Assembly (NCBI RefSeq): GCF_018130825.1 | Contig: NZ_JAFCJS010000006.1 | Span: 434,001 to 498,000, forward strand | DNA length: 64,000 nucleotides | Direction: 5' to 3' | DNA from: Bradyrhizobium liaoningense | Lineage (GTDB): Bacteria > Pseudomonadota > Alphaproteobacteria > Rhizobiales > Xanthobacteraceae | Part shown: piece by piece, positions 42,038-51,427 of the stretch | Numbering within the stretch: the first letter of the stretch is position 1 | Layout of the letters: each line of letters opens with the position of its first letter | The notes under the pieces: generated by a model | Databases searched by the model: none | Told to the model about the DNA's origin: nothing | The model's input: only the letters and a program-made list of their open reading frames with translations | Program-made: the position numbers and the translations under genes

Positions 42038-43777
42038 TCACCCAGCCCTGGCGATGCGACCGTCCGCCGCGCCCGAGCGCAGGTTCTGGAAGAACGTCTC
42101 CACCTCCCGCGACAGCGTCGCCGCCGTCTCGGTCAGACTGCTTGCCGCCGTCAGCACGGACGCGGCCGCCGTGTCGGTCTCACCGATGGCGTCGCGCAGC
42201 GAGGTGATGTTGGCGACGAGGGTCTCGTTGCCTTGCGCGGCCGATTGCGCATTGGACGAGATTTCGCGCGTGGCCTGGTCCTGCTGGCCGACGGCGCCGG
42301 CGATGGCTGAGGTGACCTCGTTGATCTCGCGCACCGCGCCGCCGATCTCGCGCACGGCGTCGACCGCGTTGCGGGTGGAGGCCTGGATCATCGCGACGTT
42401 CTCGCTGATGTCGGCGGTCGCTTTCGCGGTCTGTCCCGCCAGTGCCTTGACCTCGTGGGCAACGACGGCAAAGCCGCGGCCGGCATCGCCGGCGCGTGCG
42501 GCCTCGATGGTGGCGTTGAGCGCGAGCAGGTTGGTCTGCTCGGCGATCGCCTGGATCAGGCTGAGCACGCCGTCGATGCGCTGGGTCGCAGCCGCAAGGC
42601 TTTCGATCTCCGCTATCGATTTCTCGGTGCGCTGGCCGGTCTGCTCGACCGCACCGGCGCTCTGCCGCACCTGGCGGCCGATCTCCTCGACGGAGGCCGA
42701 CAGCTCCTCGGCCGCGCCCGCGACCGCCGTGACATTGTGCGAGGCCTGCTCGGTGGCGCTCGCCGCCGTGCCGGCGCGGCTGCTCGCGTCGGCCGTGACG
42801 CGGGTGATGGTCTGCGCGGTCTCGCGCATGACGGAGGCGTTGTCGCTGAGCCCGCGCATGATCGCGCCGATCGCCTCGCGGAATGCTTCGACGGATTGCT
42901 CGATGTGACGGCTGCGCGCCTCGCGCGCGGCGGAGTCCTGCGAGACCTGCGAGGCAAGGTTGCGGTTACGCCCCATCGCGTCCTGAAACACCTGGATCGC
43001 GCGGGCGAGTGCGCCGATCTCGTCGGCGCGGTCGGAGTGCGGTACCTCGACGTTCTCGGCGCCGTCGGCGACCTGCTTGATGGTCGCGGTGATCGCGGCG
43101 AGCGGCCGGGCGATCGAGCGGGCGATGATGACGATGCCGATCACGACGAGGGCCAGCGCCACGCCGCCGAGGCAGGTCAGGACGAAGGACAGGGTGCGGT
43201 TGGTCTCGGTTTGCTGGGCGATCTGCCTGGCGCGCTCGGCATAGACCTTGGACAGCGCCTCGAGATCCTTGTTCAGCGCCGAGCGCACCGCGCGGTTGGC
43301 GTCGTTGTCGCCCCATTCGCGACCCGCGGCCGCGTTGATCTCGATGCCGCGTCGCACCAGCTCCTTGCGGAAGTCGACGAACTGCTCGATGCGCTTCTTG
43401 AAGGTCGCGAACTGCTCGGCATCGTCGGCTTTGACGATGGTTTCCCAGCGCTTCACGACTTCGAGGATCTGGGCGTTGAACTTGAGCAGGCCTTCGCCGT
43501 ATTTCTTCACCACGGCGGGCTCGGTCGACATGTAGACGCCGCGCGATTCCATCACCACCGCATAGACCAGCGAGTTGACGCGCTCGACGTTCAGCGCGGC
43601 CGCATTCGCGGTCTCGATCGCGCTGGTCAGCTCGGCGCTGCGGCGGCTGTTGTAGTCGGACAGCATCGCGATCGCCGCCGTGAGCAGCGCGAACAGCGCG
43701 AAGATCGCGTAGAGCTTGGTGGCAAGCGTGAAACGGCCAGCCAGGCCGGCGGCATTCCCAGATCGGTCGGATGTCAT
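42038..43777 (-). CDS. Methyl-accepting chemotaxis protein with HAMP domain
   Basis: A 579-residue transmembrane chemoreceptor. TM1 is at residues ~20-40 (LYAIFALFALLTAAIAML), followed by a four-helix-bundle periplasmic domain of about 150 residues, TM2 (LTCLGGVALALVVIGIVIIA), HAMP (RSIARPLAAITATIKQVADG) and the MCP signalling domain with tip IQAIAEQTNLLALNATIEAA. It signals to CheA/CheW. It is a different receptor type from the Aer-like pair at 20 kb. Monocistronic; ligand unknown. Confidence 0.94.
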   Translation of the reverse strand: MTSDRSGNAAGLAGRFTLATKLYAIFALFALLTAAIAMLSDYNSRRSAELTSAIETANAAALNVERVNSLVYAVVMESRGVYMSTEPAVVKKYGEGLLKFNAQILEVVKRWETIVKADDAEQFATFKKRIEQFVDFRKELVRRGIEINAAAGREWGDNDANRAVRSALNKDLEALSKVYAERARQIAQQTETNRTLSFVLTCLGGVALALVVIGIVIIARSIARPLAAITATIKQVADGAENVEVPHSDRADEIGALARAIQVFQDAMGRNRNLASQVSQDSAAREARSRHIEQSVEAFREAIGAIMRGLSDNASVMRETAQTITRVTADASSRAGTAASATEQASHNVTAVAGAAEELSASVEEIGRQVRQSAGAVEQTGQRTEKSIAEIESLAAATQRIDGVLSLIQAIAEQTNLLALNATIEAARAGDAGRGFAVVAHEVKALAGQTAKATADISENVAMIQASTRNAVDAVREIGGAVREINEVTSAIAGAVGQQDQATREISSNAQSAAQGNETLVANITSLRDAIGETDTAAASVLTAASSLTETAATLSREVETFFQNLRSGAADGRIARAG

Positions 43778-44001
43778 GGTGTTCAGGTGCCCGGAATGGC
43801 CTGAAGCGGCCGGTGAGCGCAGTTCGAGCGAAATTGATGCAAAACTATGCGGAACGAAGATGGACGCGGCGTTAACGCGCCCCTTGGCTGCCTTCGTCCT
43901 TAGTCGAAAGAAAGGTAAGTTATTTCAGCGTCTTGATCTGGAGGTAGAGTTTCAGGATAGTGCTGGAGTCGGCCGTTGGCCGACGAGTCCCGGAGAGGCC
44001 C

Positions 44002-45384
44002 TTGGTCTACCGCCACACCATCGACGCCACGACCTACACATTCCCCGATCTGCGCGACCTGCTCGCCAAGGCGACCCCGCCGCGCTCCGGCGACCGGCTG
44101 GCAGGAATTGCCGCTGCCAGCGCCGAGCAGATGATCGCGGCGCGGATGGCGCTGGCGGATGTGCCGCTCGGGCAGTTCCTGCAGGAAGCCGTCATTCCCT
44201 ATGAGACCGACGAGGTCACCCGCCTCGTCATCGACAGCCATGACGCCAGGGCCTTTGCGCCGGTGGCATCGCTGACCGTCGGCGCCTTTCGTGACTGGCT
44301 GCTGTCGGACGCTGCAACGCCCGACATCCTGCGCAAGCTGGCACCAGGCATCACCCCGGAGATGGCGGCCGCCGTGTCGAAACTGATGCGCAACCAGGAC
44401 CTGATCCTGGCAGCGCGGAAATGCGAAGTTGTCACTGCCTTCCGCAATACCATCGGCCTGAAGGGGCGGATGAGCACGCGGCTGCAGCCCAACCATCCGT
44501 TCGACGATGCCAGGGGCATCACCGCCTCGATCCTCGATGGCATCCTGCTGGGGGCCGGCGATGCCTGTATCGGCATCAACCCGGCCAGCGACGATCCCGC
44601 CGTCATCGCCCAATTGCTGCGGCTGCTGGACGAGATCATCGCGCGGCTGAAGATCCCGACGCAGGCTTGCGTGCTCACCCATGTCACGACGACGCTGTCG
44701 CTGATCGGGCAGGGCGTGCCGGTCGATCTCGTCTTCCAGTCGGTCGCCGGCACCGAGGCCGCCAACCGCAGCTTTGGCATCGACCTCGCGCTGCTGAAGG
44801 AGGGGCAGGAGGCCGGCCTGTCGCAGAGGCGCGGCACGGTCGGGCAGAACGTGATGTATTTCGAGACCGGGCAGGGTTCGGCGCTGTCGGCGGGCGCCCA
44901 TCACGGCGTCGACCAGCAGACCTGCGAGGCCCGCGCCTATGCGGTCGCCCGCGCCTTTGCGCCGCTCCTCGTCAACAGCGTCGTCGGCTTCATCGGCCCG
45001 GAATATCTCTATGACGGCAAGGAGATCATCCGGGCGGGCCTGGAGGATCATTTTTGCGGCAAGCTGCTCGGCCTGCCGCTCGGGATCGACATCTGCTACA
45101 CCAACCATGCCGAAGCGGACCAGGACGACATGGACAATCTGCTGACGCTGCTTGCGGCTGCCGGCGTCACCTTCATCATGGGCGTGCCCGGCGCCGACGA
45201 CGTCATGCTGAACTACCAGTCGACGTCTTTTCACGACGCGCTCTATGTCCGCGACGTCTTCGCCTTGCGCCGCGCGCCGGAATTCGACGACTGGCTGGTG
45301 CAATCGGGCATTGCGGGTGCCGATTTCCGCCTGGCCGGCGATGCAGGCCTGCTACCCGATTTCGCCTCGCGGCTGATCGCGTGA
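44002..45384 (+). CDS. eutB: Ethanolamine ammonia-lyase heavy chain
   Basis: The large subunit (460 residues) of adenosylcobalamin-dependent ethanolamine ammonia-lyase, which converts ethanolamine to acetaldehyde and ammonia. Recognisable stretches: YRHTIDATTYTFPDLRDLLA, RLQPNHPFDDARGITASILD, GDACIGINPASDDPAVIAQL and ETGQGSALSAGAHHGVDQQT. The start is uncertain: TTG 44002 has GGAGAGG 3 nt before it, while GTG 43960 in the same frame has GGAGGT further away. No cobalamin riboswitch is recognisable upstream. The light chain eutC is not adjacent; hpnP lies between. No microcompartment or reactivase genes are nearby. Confidence 0.94.
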   Translation: MVYRHTIDATTYTFPDLRDLLAKATPPRSGDRLAGIAAASAEQMIAARMALADVPLGQFLQEAVIPYETDEVTRLVIDSHDARAFAPVASLTVGAFRDWLLSDAATPDILRKLAPGITPEMAAAVSKLMRNQDLILAARKCEVVTAFRNTIGLKGRMSTRLQPNHPFDDARGITASILDGILLGAGDACIGINPASDDPAVIAQLLRLLDEIIARLKIPTQACVLTHVTTTLSLIGQGVPVDLVFQSVAGTEAANRSFGIDLALLKEGQEAGLSQRRGTVGQNVMYFETGQGSALSAGAHHGVDQQTCEARAYAVARAFAPLLVNSVVGFIGPEYLYDGKEIIRAGLEDHFCGKLLGLPLGIDICYTNHAEADQDDMDNLLTLLAAAGVTFIMGVPGADDVMLNYQSTSFHDALYVRDVFALRRAPEFDDWLVQSGIAGADFRLAGDAGLLPDFASRLIA

Positions 45385-45529
45385 CGCGGCCGGGAGTCCC
45401 CCAGGAAACCATTGGTCCCCCTCGGAATTAAGCTCATGCCACAATATTGAGAAATTCCGGCGACAGCATTACGCTATGTGTCTGGCTGGCAATTTCCGCA
45501 ACCAGGTCGAGTGTGGCGGGGGAGCTTAG

Positions 45530-47116
45530 ATGCGAGCTGAAAGCAACGGTACGTCCCGGCGGATTCTCTGCGTATTTCCGCGCTACACGTCCTCGTTCGG
45601 TACGTTCGAGCATTCCTATCCCCTGACCGATGGCGTCCGCGCCTTCATGCCGCCGCAGGGCCTGCTGCTGATCTCCGCTTATCTTCCGAAGGAATGGCAG
45701 GTCAAATTCGTCGACGAGAACCTCCGCCGCACGACCAAGGAAGAGTTCGAATGGGCGGAGATTGTCTTCGTCAGCGGCATGCATATCCAGCGCCAGCAGA
45801 TGAACGACATCTGCCGCCGCGCCCATGAGTTCGATCTGCCGGTCGCGCTCGGCGGTCCCTCCGTCAGCGCCTGTCCGGACTATTATCCGTCGTTCGACTA
45901 TCTCCATGTCGGCGAACTCGGCGATGCCACCAACCAGCTGATCGAGATCCTCTCGCGCGACACCTCGCGTCCTGACGAACAGGTGGTCCTCACCACCAAG
46001 GACCGGGTGCCGATGACGGAATTCCCGATCCCGGCCTACGAGCTCGCCGACGTGAAGAGATACTTCCTCGGCAGCATCCAGTATTCCAGCGGCTGTCCCT
46101 ATCAGTGCGAGTTCTGCGACATCCCCGGCCTGTACGGGCGCAATCCGCGCATCAAGACGCCGGAGCAGATCATCGCCGAGCTCGACCGCCTGCGCGAATG
46201 CGGCATGACCGACACGGTCTATTTCGTCGACGACAATTTCATCGGTAACCGCAAGGCGGCGATGGATCTGCTGCCGCATCTGATCGAATGGCAGAAGCGG
46301 ACGGGCTACGTGGTGCGGCTCGCCTGCGAGGCGACGCTCAACATCGCCAAGCGCCCCGAGATCCTCGAGAAGATGCGCGAGGCCTATTTCATCACCATCT
46401 TCTGCGGCATCGAGACGCCCGACCCCGATGCCCTGAAGGCGATGCACAAGGACCACAACATGATGGTCCCGATCCTGGAGGGTGTGCACACCATCAACTC
46501 CTACGGCATGGAGGTGGTGTCCGGCATCATCATGGGGCTCGACACCGACAAGCCGAACACGTCGGAGGCGCTGCTCGCCTTCGTCGAGGAGTCCCGGATT
46601 CCACTGCTCACCATCAACCTGCTCCAGGCGCTGCCGAAGACGCCGCTGTGGGACCGTCTGGAGAAGGAAGGGCGCCTGGTCGAGGACGACGGGCGCGATT
46701 CCAACGTCGACTTCCTGTTGCCCTATGACGAGGTCGTCGCATCCTGGAAGCACGCCATGGCGGTCGCTTACGAGCCCGAGAAGGTCTATGCGCGCTTCCA
46801 GTATCAATGCGACCACGTCTATGTACACCGCCTCAAGGTGCCGGTGCCGGACGAGATGAAGACCTGGCCCAACATCCGGCGTGGCCTCGTCATGCTGCGC
46901 AACATCTTCTGGAAGGTCGGCGTGCTCGGCGACTACAAGCGCGTGTTCTGGAAGTTCGCGCTCGGACGCATCAAGCATGGCGACATGGAAGGCCTGATCG
47001 GCTGCACCCTGATCGCGCACCATCTCATCACCTTTGCGCGCGCGGCTTCCAGCGGCAAACAGAACGCCTCGAACTATTCGATCCGGCTGCGCGAGGCTGC
47101 CGTTCCCGCCGAATGA
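45530..47116 (+). CDS. hpnP: Hopanoid C-2 methylase (B12-binding radical SAM)
   Basis: A 528-residue enzyme with an N-terminal cobalamin-binding domain (RILCVFPRYTSSFGTFEHSY), a radical SAM core with the 4Fe-4S cysteines C189, C193 and C196 (GCPYQCEFCDIPG), and a C-terminal DUF4070-type region. This is the HpnP architecture that makes 2-methylhopanoids in Rhodopseudomonas palustris and Bradyrhizobium. ATG 45530 has GGGGGAG. The TGA overlaps the ATG of eutC (ATGA), so hpnP is translationally coupled to the ethanolamine lyase light chain. The alternative, HpnR C-3 methylase, lacks DUF4070 and is less likely. Confidence 0.92.
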   Translation: MRAESNGTSRRILCVFPRYTSSFGTFEHSYPLTDGVRAFMPPQGLLLISAYLPKEWQVKFVDENLRRTTKEEFEWAEIVFVSGMHIQRQQMNDICRRAHEFDLPVALGGPSVSACPDYYPSFDYLHVGELGDATNQLIEILSRDTSRPDEQVVLTTKDRVPMTEFPIPAYELADVKRYFLGSIQYSSGCPYQCEFCDIPGLYGRNPRIKTPEQIIAELDRLRECGMTDTVYFVDDNFIGNRKAAMDLLPHLIEWQKRTGYVVRLACEATLNIAKRPEILEKMREAYFITIFCGIETPDPDALKAMHKDHNMMVPILEGVHTINSYGMEVVSGIIMGLDTDKPNTSEALLAFVEESRIPLLTINLLQALPKTPLWDRLEKEGRLVEDDGRDSNVDFLLPYDEVVASWKHAMAVAYEPEKVYARFQYQCDHVYVHRLKVPVPDEMKTWPNIRRGLVMLRNIFWKVGVLGDYKRVFWKFALGRIKHGDMEGLIGCTLIAHHLITFARAASSGKQNASNYSIRLREAAVPAE

Positions 47117-47898
47117 GTGACAGATCCGTTCCGGCCCGCCCCATTCTCGACCTCAGGTCGTTCACGCCCGCGCGCGTCGCGCTCGGGCGTAGCGGCGCAA
47201 GCCTGCCGACCACAGCGCTGCTCGACTTCACGCTGGACCATGCCCGTGCCCGCGATGCCGTGCATGCGGCCTTCGATGCGCCGCGCCTGGTCGCCGATCT
47301 CGGCGCGCTTGGACTTGCCGTCAGCGAGGTGAGGAGCCAGGCCGTCGACCGCAGGGACTATCTGCGGCGCCCCGATCTCGGACGACAGCTCGATTCAGGC
47401 TCCGCCAAAACTCTCGCGCGAGGCACTGCCGGGCCATGCCAGCTGGCGCTCGTGATCGGCGACGGCCTGTCGGCGGCGGCGGTCCACGCCCACGCGGTGA
47501 CGCTGGTGGCGCGCCTGCTGCCGTTGCTCGCGGAGGGCGACGTTGTCGCGCTCGACCATGTCGTCGTCGCCTCAGGCGCGCGCGTCGCGCTCGGCGACGA
47601 GATCGGTGCGATTCTCGGCGCGCGCATGGCCCTCATGCTGATCGGCGAACGGCCCGGCCTGTCCGCGCCCGACAGTCTCGGCGCCTATCTGACCTTCGCG
47701 CCGAAGCCCGGCCGCACCGATGCCGAGCGAAATTGCGTGTCGAACATCCACAAGGCTGGGTTGAGCCATGACGAGGCCGCCTTCAAGATCGCCTGGCTCG
47801 TCCGCGAGGGCCTGGCCCGGGAGGTCACCGGCGTGGCGCTGAAGGACGAGAGCGCGGACCGGGCGGCGCGTCGAATTGGCACGGCATTGCCGGAATGA
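47113..47898 (+). CDS. eutC: Ethanolamine ammonia-lyase light chain
   Basis: A 261-residue small subunit that completes the adenosylcobalamin-binding site of ethanolamine ammonia-lyase. Family features are LARGTAGPCQLALVIGDGLS (residues ~100-125), IGERPGLSAPDSLGAYLTF and ERNCVSNIHKAGLSHDEAAF. ATG 47113 overlaps the hpnP stop. The open frame upstream of this ATG runs inside hpnP and is a shadow. The lyase needs both EutB and EutC, so the hpnP insertion splits a functional pair without breaking either. Confidence 0.94.
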   Translation: MSDRSVPARPILDLRSFTPARVALGRSGASLPTTALLDFTLDHARARDAVHAAFDAPRLVADLGALGLAVSEVRSQAVDRRDYLRRPDLGRQLDSGSAKTLARGTAGPCQLALVIGDGLSAAAVHAHAVTLVARLLPLLAEGDVVALDHVVVASGARVALGDEIGAILGARMALMLIGERPGLSAPDSLGAYLTFAPKPGRTDAERNCVSNIHKAGLSHDEAAFKIAWLVREGLAREVTGVALKDESADRAARRIGTALPE

Positions 47899-48104
47899 CG
47901 GGCATTCCGGCAAAATCGCCGCATCTTGATCGATTCGGCCACCCTTCGTGCGCTTGCGAAAAGGCCTTTTGACCTGCTAAACCGCTGCCGGCGATTTTCC
48001 GCGCATTTTCAACGGGCAAGCCTCCCATTGGTATGGCGTTTTCAAGCCGTTCGCGGGGCGCAATAAGCTCACAAGACCGAGCCGATTTAGGAACTGGACA
48101 AGGC

Positions 48105-50471
48105 ATGCTCGAAAAGCACAGCGAGAGTGAGGTTCATGTCGACAAGGTCGAGCAGGGACCTGCGTCCTCCATCGCCTTCGGGCTGGAGCGCATCGGGCTG
48201 ATCGCCGTCCGGGCCCCGATTGTCTCCTGCATCGTCCTGCTCGCCCTGATTGTCGGCGCCGTATTCGGCATCTACCGGATCAAGATCGACGATTCGCTGT
48301 CGCAGCTGTTCCGTTCCGACACACGCGAATTCAAGCAGTATGAAGAGGTCACGAAGAAGTTCCCGGCCGAGGAATTCGACGTCCTGGTCGTGGTCGAGGG
48401 CAAGACCCTGCTGGCGCGGAACAACCTCGAGAAGCTGCGTGACTTCGTCACCGACATGCAGCTGGTCGAAGGCACGCGTGGCCTCGTCTCGCTGTTCTCG
48501 GCGCGCCAGGCACCGGCGCCGGGCAAGCTGCCGGCGGCGCTGTTCCCGCCCGAGCTGCCCGAGGGCGCGGCCTATGACAAGTTCATCGAAACCGTCAAGA
48601 ACAACGAGATCATCCGCGGCAAGCTGCTGTCGGAGGACGGCACGCTGGCGCTGATCGTGCTCTCGCTCGATCCCGAAGTGGTCGCCTCCAGCAAGCTGAC
48701 CAAGACCGTCGCCGACATCCGCGCGCTGATGAAGGAAGATCTCAGCGATACCGGGCTCAACGTGCAGCTCTCCGGCGTGCCGGTGATGCAGCTCGAGATC
48801 CGCAACGCGGTCGAGCGCGACGGGCTCACCTACAACATCCTCGGCATCCTCGCCGGCTGCATCATCGCCATCATCTTCTTCCGCAAGATCTCCTTCATGA
48901 TCGCGGCGGCGTTCCCGCCGATGATCGCGATCCTGCTGGCGCTCGGCGCGCTCGGCTGGGCCAATTTCAACCTCAACATGTTCCTGAACGTGATGACGCC
49001 GCTCATCATGGTCATCAGCTTCTCGGACTCGATGCAGCTGACCTTCGCCGCGCGCGACCGGCTGATCGCCGGCCAGGACAAGTTCACCGCGTTCAAGAAC
49101 GCGGTGCTGGTGGTGGGGCCGGCCTGCGTGCTGACGCACGGCACTGCCGGCATTTCCTTCATCGCGCTGCAATTCTCCGACTCCGACCTGATCCGCAAGT
49201 TCGGCGAGGCGGGGCTTGCCGCCACCATCATCGCGCTGGTCGCGGTGCTGTCGCTGGTACCGGTGTTCGGCGTGCTGTTCGTGCGCAATGAGAAGGTCTT
49301 CGCGGTCAAGTTCCAGGGCGCCGATGCCGGCGTCCAGGCGCTGCGCAATTTCTGCTACTGGATCGCGGTGCGCATGGTGGGCCGGCCCGGCCTGTTCAGC
49401 CTGATCGCGGTGCTGTTCGTCGGCGGCCTCGGCGTCATCTACGCCAATCTGGAGCCGCGCTACCGGCTCGCCGACCAGGTGCCGGACAAGCGCCAGGCGG
49501 TCGCCGCCAGCGACCGGCTCGATGCCAAGCTCACCGGGGCCAACCCCGTCAACGTGCTGATCCAGTTCCCCAAGGGTGAGACGCTCTATTCACCGGAGAC
49601 GCTACAGACCATCGCCGACGTGCATGCGACCGTCGAGAAGGCGGCCGGCGTCGGCAACGTCTGGTCGATCGAGACCCTGCGCCGCTGGCTGGCGGAAAAG
49701 GCCGGCAGCGCCGACGTCGCGACGCTGAAGGAATATGTCAGCGTCATCCCCGAGCATCTGGTGCGGCGTTTCATCGACGCCGAGCAGGATGCCGTCGTGG
49801 TCGCGGGCCGCGTGCCGGACAAGGATTCCAGCCAGCTCCTGCCGATCGTCGATAAGCTCGATTCCGAGCTCGACGCCGTCCGCAAGAAGCATCCCGGCTA
49901 CGAAGTCGCCGTGACCGGCCTCGCCGCCATCGCCGCACGCAACTCGGCCAGCATGATCGAGAAGCTGAACCGCGGCCTCACCGTCGAATTCGCGCTGGTC
50001 GCGATCTTCATCGGCCTTGCCTTCCGTTCCTGGGTCGTGATGTTCGCGTGCATCCTGCCGGGCATCTTCCCGGTGGTGATGTCGGGAACGGTGCTGTGGG
50101 CGATGGGCGAGGGGCTGCAATTCGCCAGCGTCGTCGCGCTCACCGTCTCGTTCGGCTTAGGGCTCAGCGCCACCATCCACTTCCTCAATCGCCTCAGGCT
50201 CGAGAGCAAGCCGGGCGTCGGCTCGGCGCTCGCGGTGGAGCGGGCGACCGTGCTGGTCGGCCCGGCCCTGATTCTGACCACGGTGGTGCTGGCCTGCGGC
50301 CTCGTCGTCACCGTGTTCTCCGACCTGCCGTCGCTGCGGCTGTTCGGCTGGCTCAGCGCCTTCTCGATGGTGATGGCGCTCGTCGCCGACCTCTTCATCC
50401 TCAGGCCGACGGCGATGTGGCTGATCAACCTGCACGGCAAGTTGCAGGGCCCGGACAAGCCCGCGATCTGA
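48105..50471 (+). CDS. RND/MMPL-superfamily permease
   Basis: A 788-residue RND-superfamily protein of MMPL type. TM1 follows the N-terminus (IVSCIVLLALIVGAVFGIY), then a periplasmic loop of about 150 residues, a five-helix cluster (YNILGILAGCIIAIIFFRKI, FNLNMFLNVMTPLIMVIS), a second periplasmic loop and a second helix cluster ending DLFILRPTAMWLINL. The duplicated architecture and the absence of fusion or outer-membrane partners match HpnN and mycobacterial MMPL proteins. ATG 48105 was chosen for AAGG upstream. It follows eutC by about 200 bp. Lipid transport is inference. Confidence 0.88.
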   Translation: MLEKHSESEVHVDKVEQGPASSIAFGLERIGLIAVRAPIVSCIVLLALIVGAVFGIYRIKIDDSLSQLFRSDTREFKQYEEVTKKFPAEEFDVLVVVEGKTLLARNNLEKLRDFVTDMQLVEGTRGLVSLFSARQAPAPGKLPAALFPPELPEGAAYDKFIETVKNNEIIRGKLLSEDGTLALIVLSLDPEVVASSKLTKTVADIRALMKEDLSDTGLNVQLSGVPVMQLEIRNAVERDGLTYNILGILAGCIIAIIFFRKISFMIAAAFPPMIAILLALGALGWANFNLNMFLNVMTPLIMVISFSDSMQLTFAARDRLIAGQDKFTAFKNAVLVVGPACVLTHGTAGISFIALQFSDSDLIRKFGEAGLAATIIALVAVLSLVPVFGVLFVRNEKVFAVKFQGADAGVQALRNFCYWIAVRMVGRPGLFSLIAVLFVGGLGVIYANLEPRYRLADQVPDKRQAVAASDRLDAKLTGANPVNVLIQFPKGETLYSPETLQTIADVHATVEKAAGVGNVWSIETLRRWLAEKAGSADVATLKEYVSVIPEHLVRRFIDAEQDAVVVAGRVPDKDSSQLLPIVDKLDSELDAVRKKHPGYEVAVTGLAAIAARNSASMIEKLNRGLTVEFALVAIFIGLAFRSWVVMFACILPGIFPVVMSGTVLWAMGEGLQFASVVALTVSFGLGLSATIHFLNRLRLESKPGVGSALAVERATVLVGPALILTTVVLACGLVVTVFSDLPSLRLFGWLSAFSMVMALVADLFILRPTAMWLINLHGKLQGPDKPAI

Positions 50472-50499
50472 GCGTGGGGCGGCAGACGCCGCCTCGCAC

Positions 50500-51345
50500 T
50501 CACGCCTCGATGCGGACGATCCCGTACGGATTGAATTTGAAATCGTCCGCGGCGTAGTCCTGCTCCCGCGACAGCGTGAGCTTGCGGTCGCGCAGTGTCG
50601 CCTCAACGCCGTGCTCGGCCATGGCGTTGGCGATCTCCTCCATCAGCATCACCGCGGACCATTCGTTGCCGCGTGATTTCGCGACATAGACCTCCGGCAG
50701 GCCGACGAGGTGATAGCCGACGGTCTCGTAATAGCGATCGCCGCCGAGCGGGCGCTTGGCGAAGGCAAGGCGACAGGCCTTGGCGAGAGCGAGCGTCATG
50801 CCGAGGCCCTGGCCGGTCTTGGCGCCGTTGCGTGCCTGATCGGCGAGGCTGCGCCACCGCGCAAGCCCGTGGGCGATGCCCGCGCTCTCACCCTTCACGG
50901 CGGTGGCGCCGGCCTCGATCATTTCCTCGACGATGCGCAAGGCCGCCGCCGAATAGGCGACTGCCTTCTGCTGATCCATCGGCGGGCTCCGCACGTAGAG
51001 GACGGATTTGTGGTTGATCACGGCGGCCTCGTCGGACGCGGACCATGCCTTCGGGAAGACGCGGTCCCAGCACACGCCGAACGACCTCTCCATGCGCGGA
51101 TCGGGCTTGGCTTGCGAATAGGTGCGATCGATCTCGAAGTTGAAATCGGCGATCGTCCTGGTCACCGCCTTCGGCGGATGCAGCAGGCTGTCATCCTTGC
51201 CGAGGAAGCAGAGTACGTGGCGCGGCTTTACCGCAGAAGGCTGCATGTCCGTCTCCCGCTTGATTGACGGTTGATCATTGGCCCACGCGCGACTGGCGGC
51301 GAAGAGCCCAATGGCTTTGAGCAGGTTTCTGCGGAGATGGTTCAT
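50500..51345 (-). CDS. Hypothetical protein with possible Tat-like leader
   Basis: A 281-residue protein if started at ATG 51345, giving a twin-arginine-like leader (NHLRRNLLKAIGLFAASRAWA). ATG 51246 (MQPSAVKPRHVL) has the better ribosome-binding site GGGAGA and would give a 248-residue cytosolic protein. The core (ADFNFEIDRTYSQAKPDPRM, then VLYVRSPPMDQQKAVAYSAA) is unfamiliar to me. It converges with the RND permease gene. Confidence 0.65.
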   Translation of the reverse strand: MNHLRRNLLKAIGLFAASRAWANDQPSIKRETDMQPSAVKPRHVLCFLGKDDSLLHPPKAVTRTIADFNFEIDRTYSQAKPDPRMERSFGVCWDRVFPKAWSASDEAAVINHKSVLYVRSPPMDQQKAVAYSAAALRIVEEMIEAGATAVKGESAGIAHGLARWRSLADQARNGAKTGQGLGMTLALAKACRLAFAKRPLGGDRYYETVGYHLVGLPEVYVAKSRGNEWSAVMLMEEIANAMAEHGVEATLRDRKLTLSREQDYAADDFKFNPYGIVRIEA

Positions 51346-51369
51346 GTCAGCAAAATGGTTGATGTCAGC

Positions 51370-51400
51370 AAAAAGCCCCCGGCTCGCGAGAACCGGGGGC
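51370..51400 (-). terminator. Rho-independent terminator
   Basis: The stem GCCCCCGG/CCGGGGGC spans 51375-51400 with a short loop. Read on the minus strand it is followed by TTTTT (51374-51370). It lies 28 nt after the stop of the exported protein at 51428-51925 and upstream of the next minus-strand gene. Confidence 0.85.
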
Positions 51401-51427
51401 GTGTTCCTCATCGGTTGGGAAGAGCGA

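Noticed and set aside
41915..42310. 131-codon open frame after the hypothetical exported protein as a gene
   Set aside because: Its first part is a frameshifted acyl-CoA dehydrogenase remnant and the rest is antisense to the chemoreceptor; recorded as a pseudogene fragment instead.
43851..43873. GGAAC...CGTT upstream of eutB as an EcfG promoter
   Set aside because: The spacer is 14 nt, not 16-17, so it does not meet the consensus.
43778..44001. Cobalamin riboswitch before eutB
   Set aside because: No recognisable B12-box core and little room for the full fold; not supported.
45385..45529. EcfG promoter directly upstream of hpnP
   Set aside because: GGAAA and GGAAT occur but no CGTT at the correct distance; no supported motif found.
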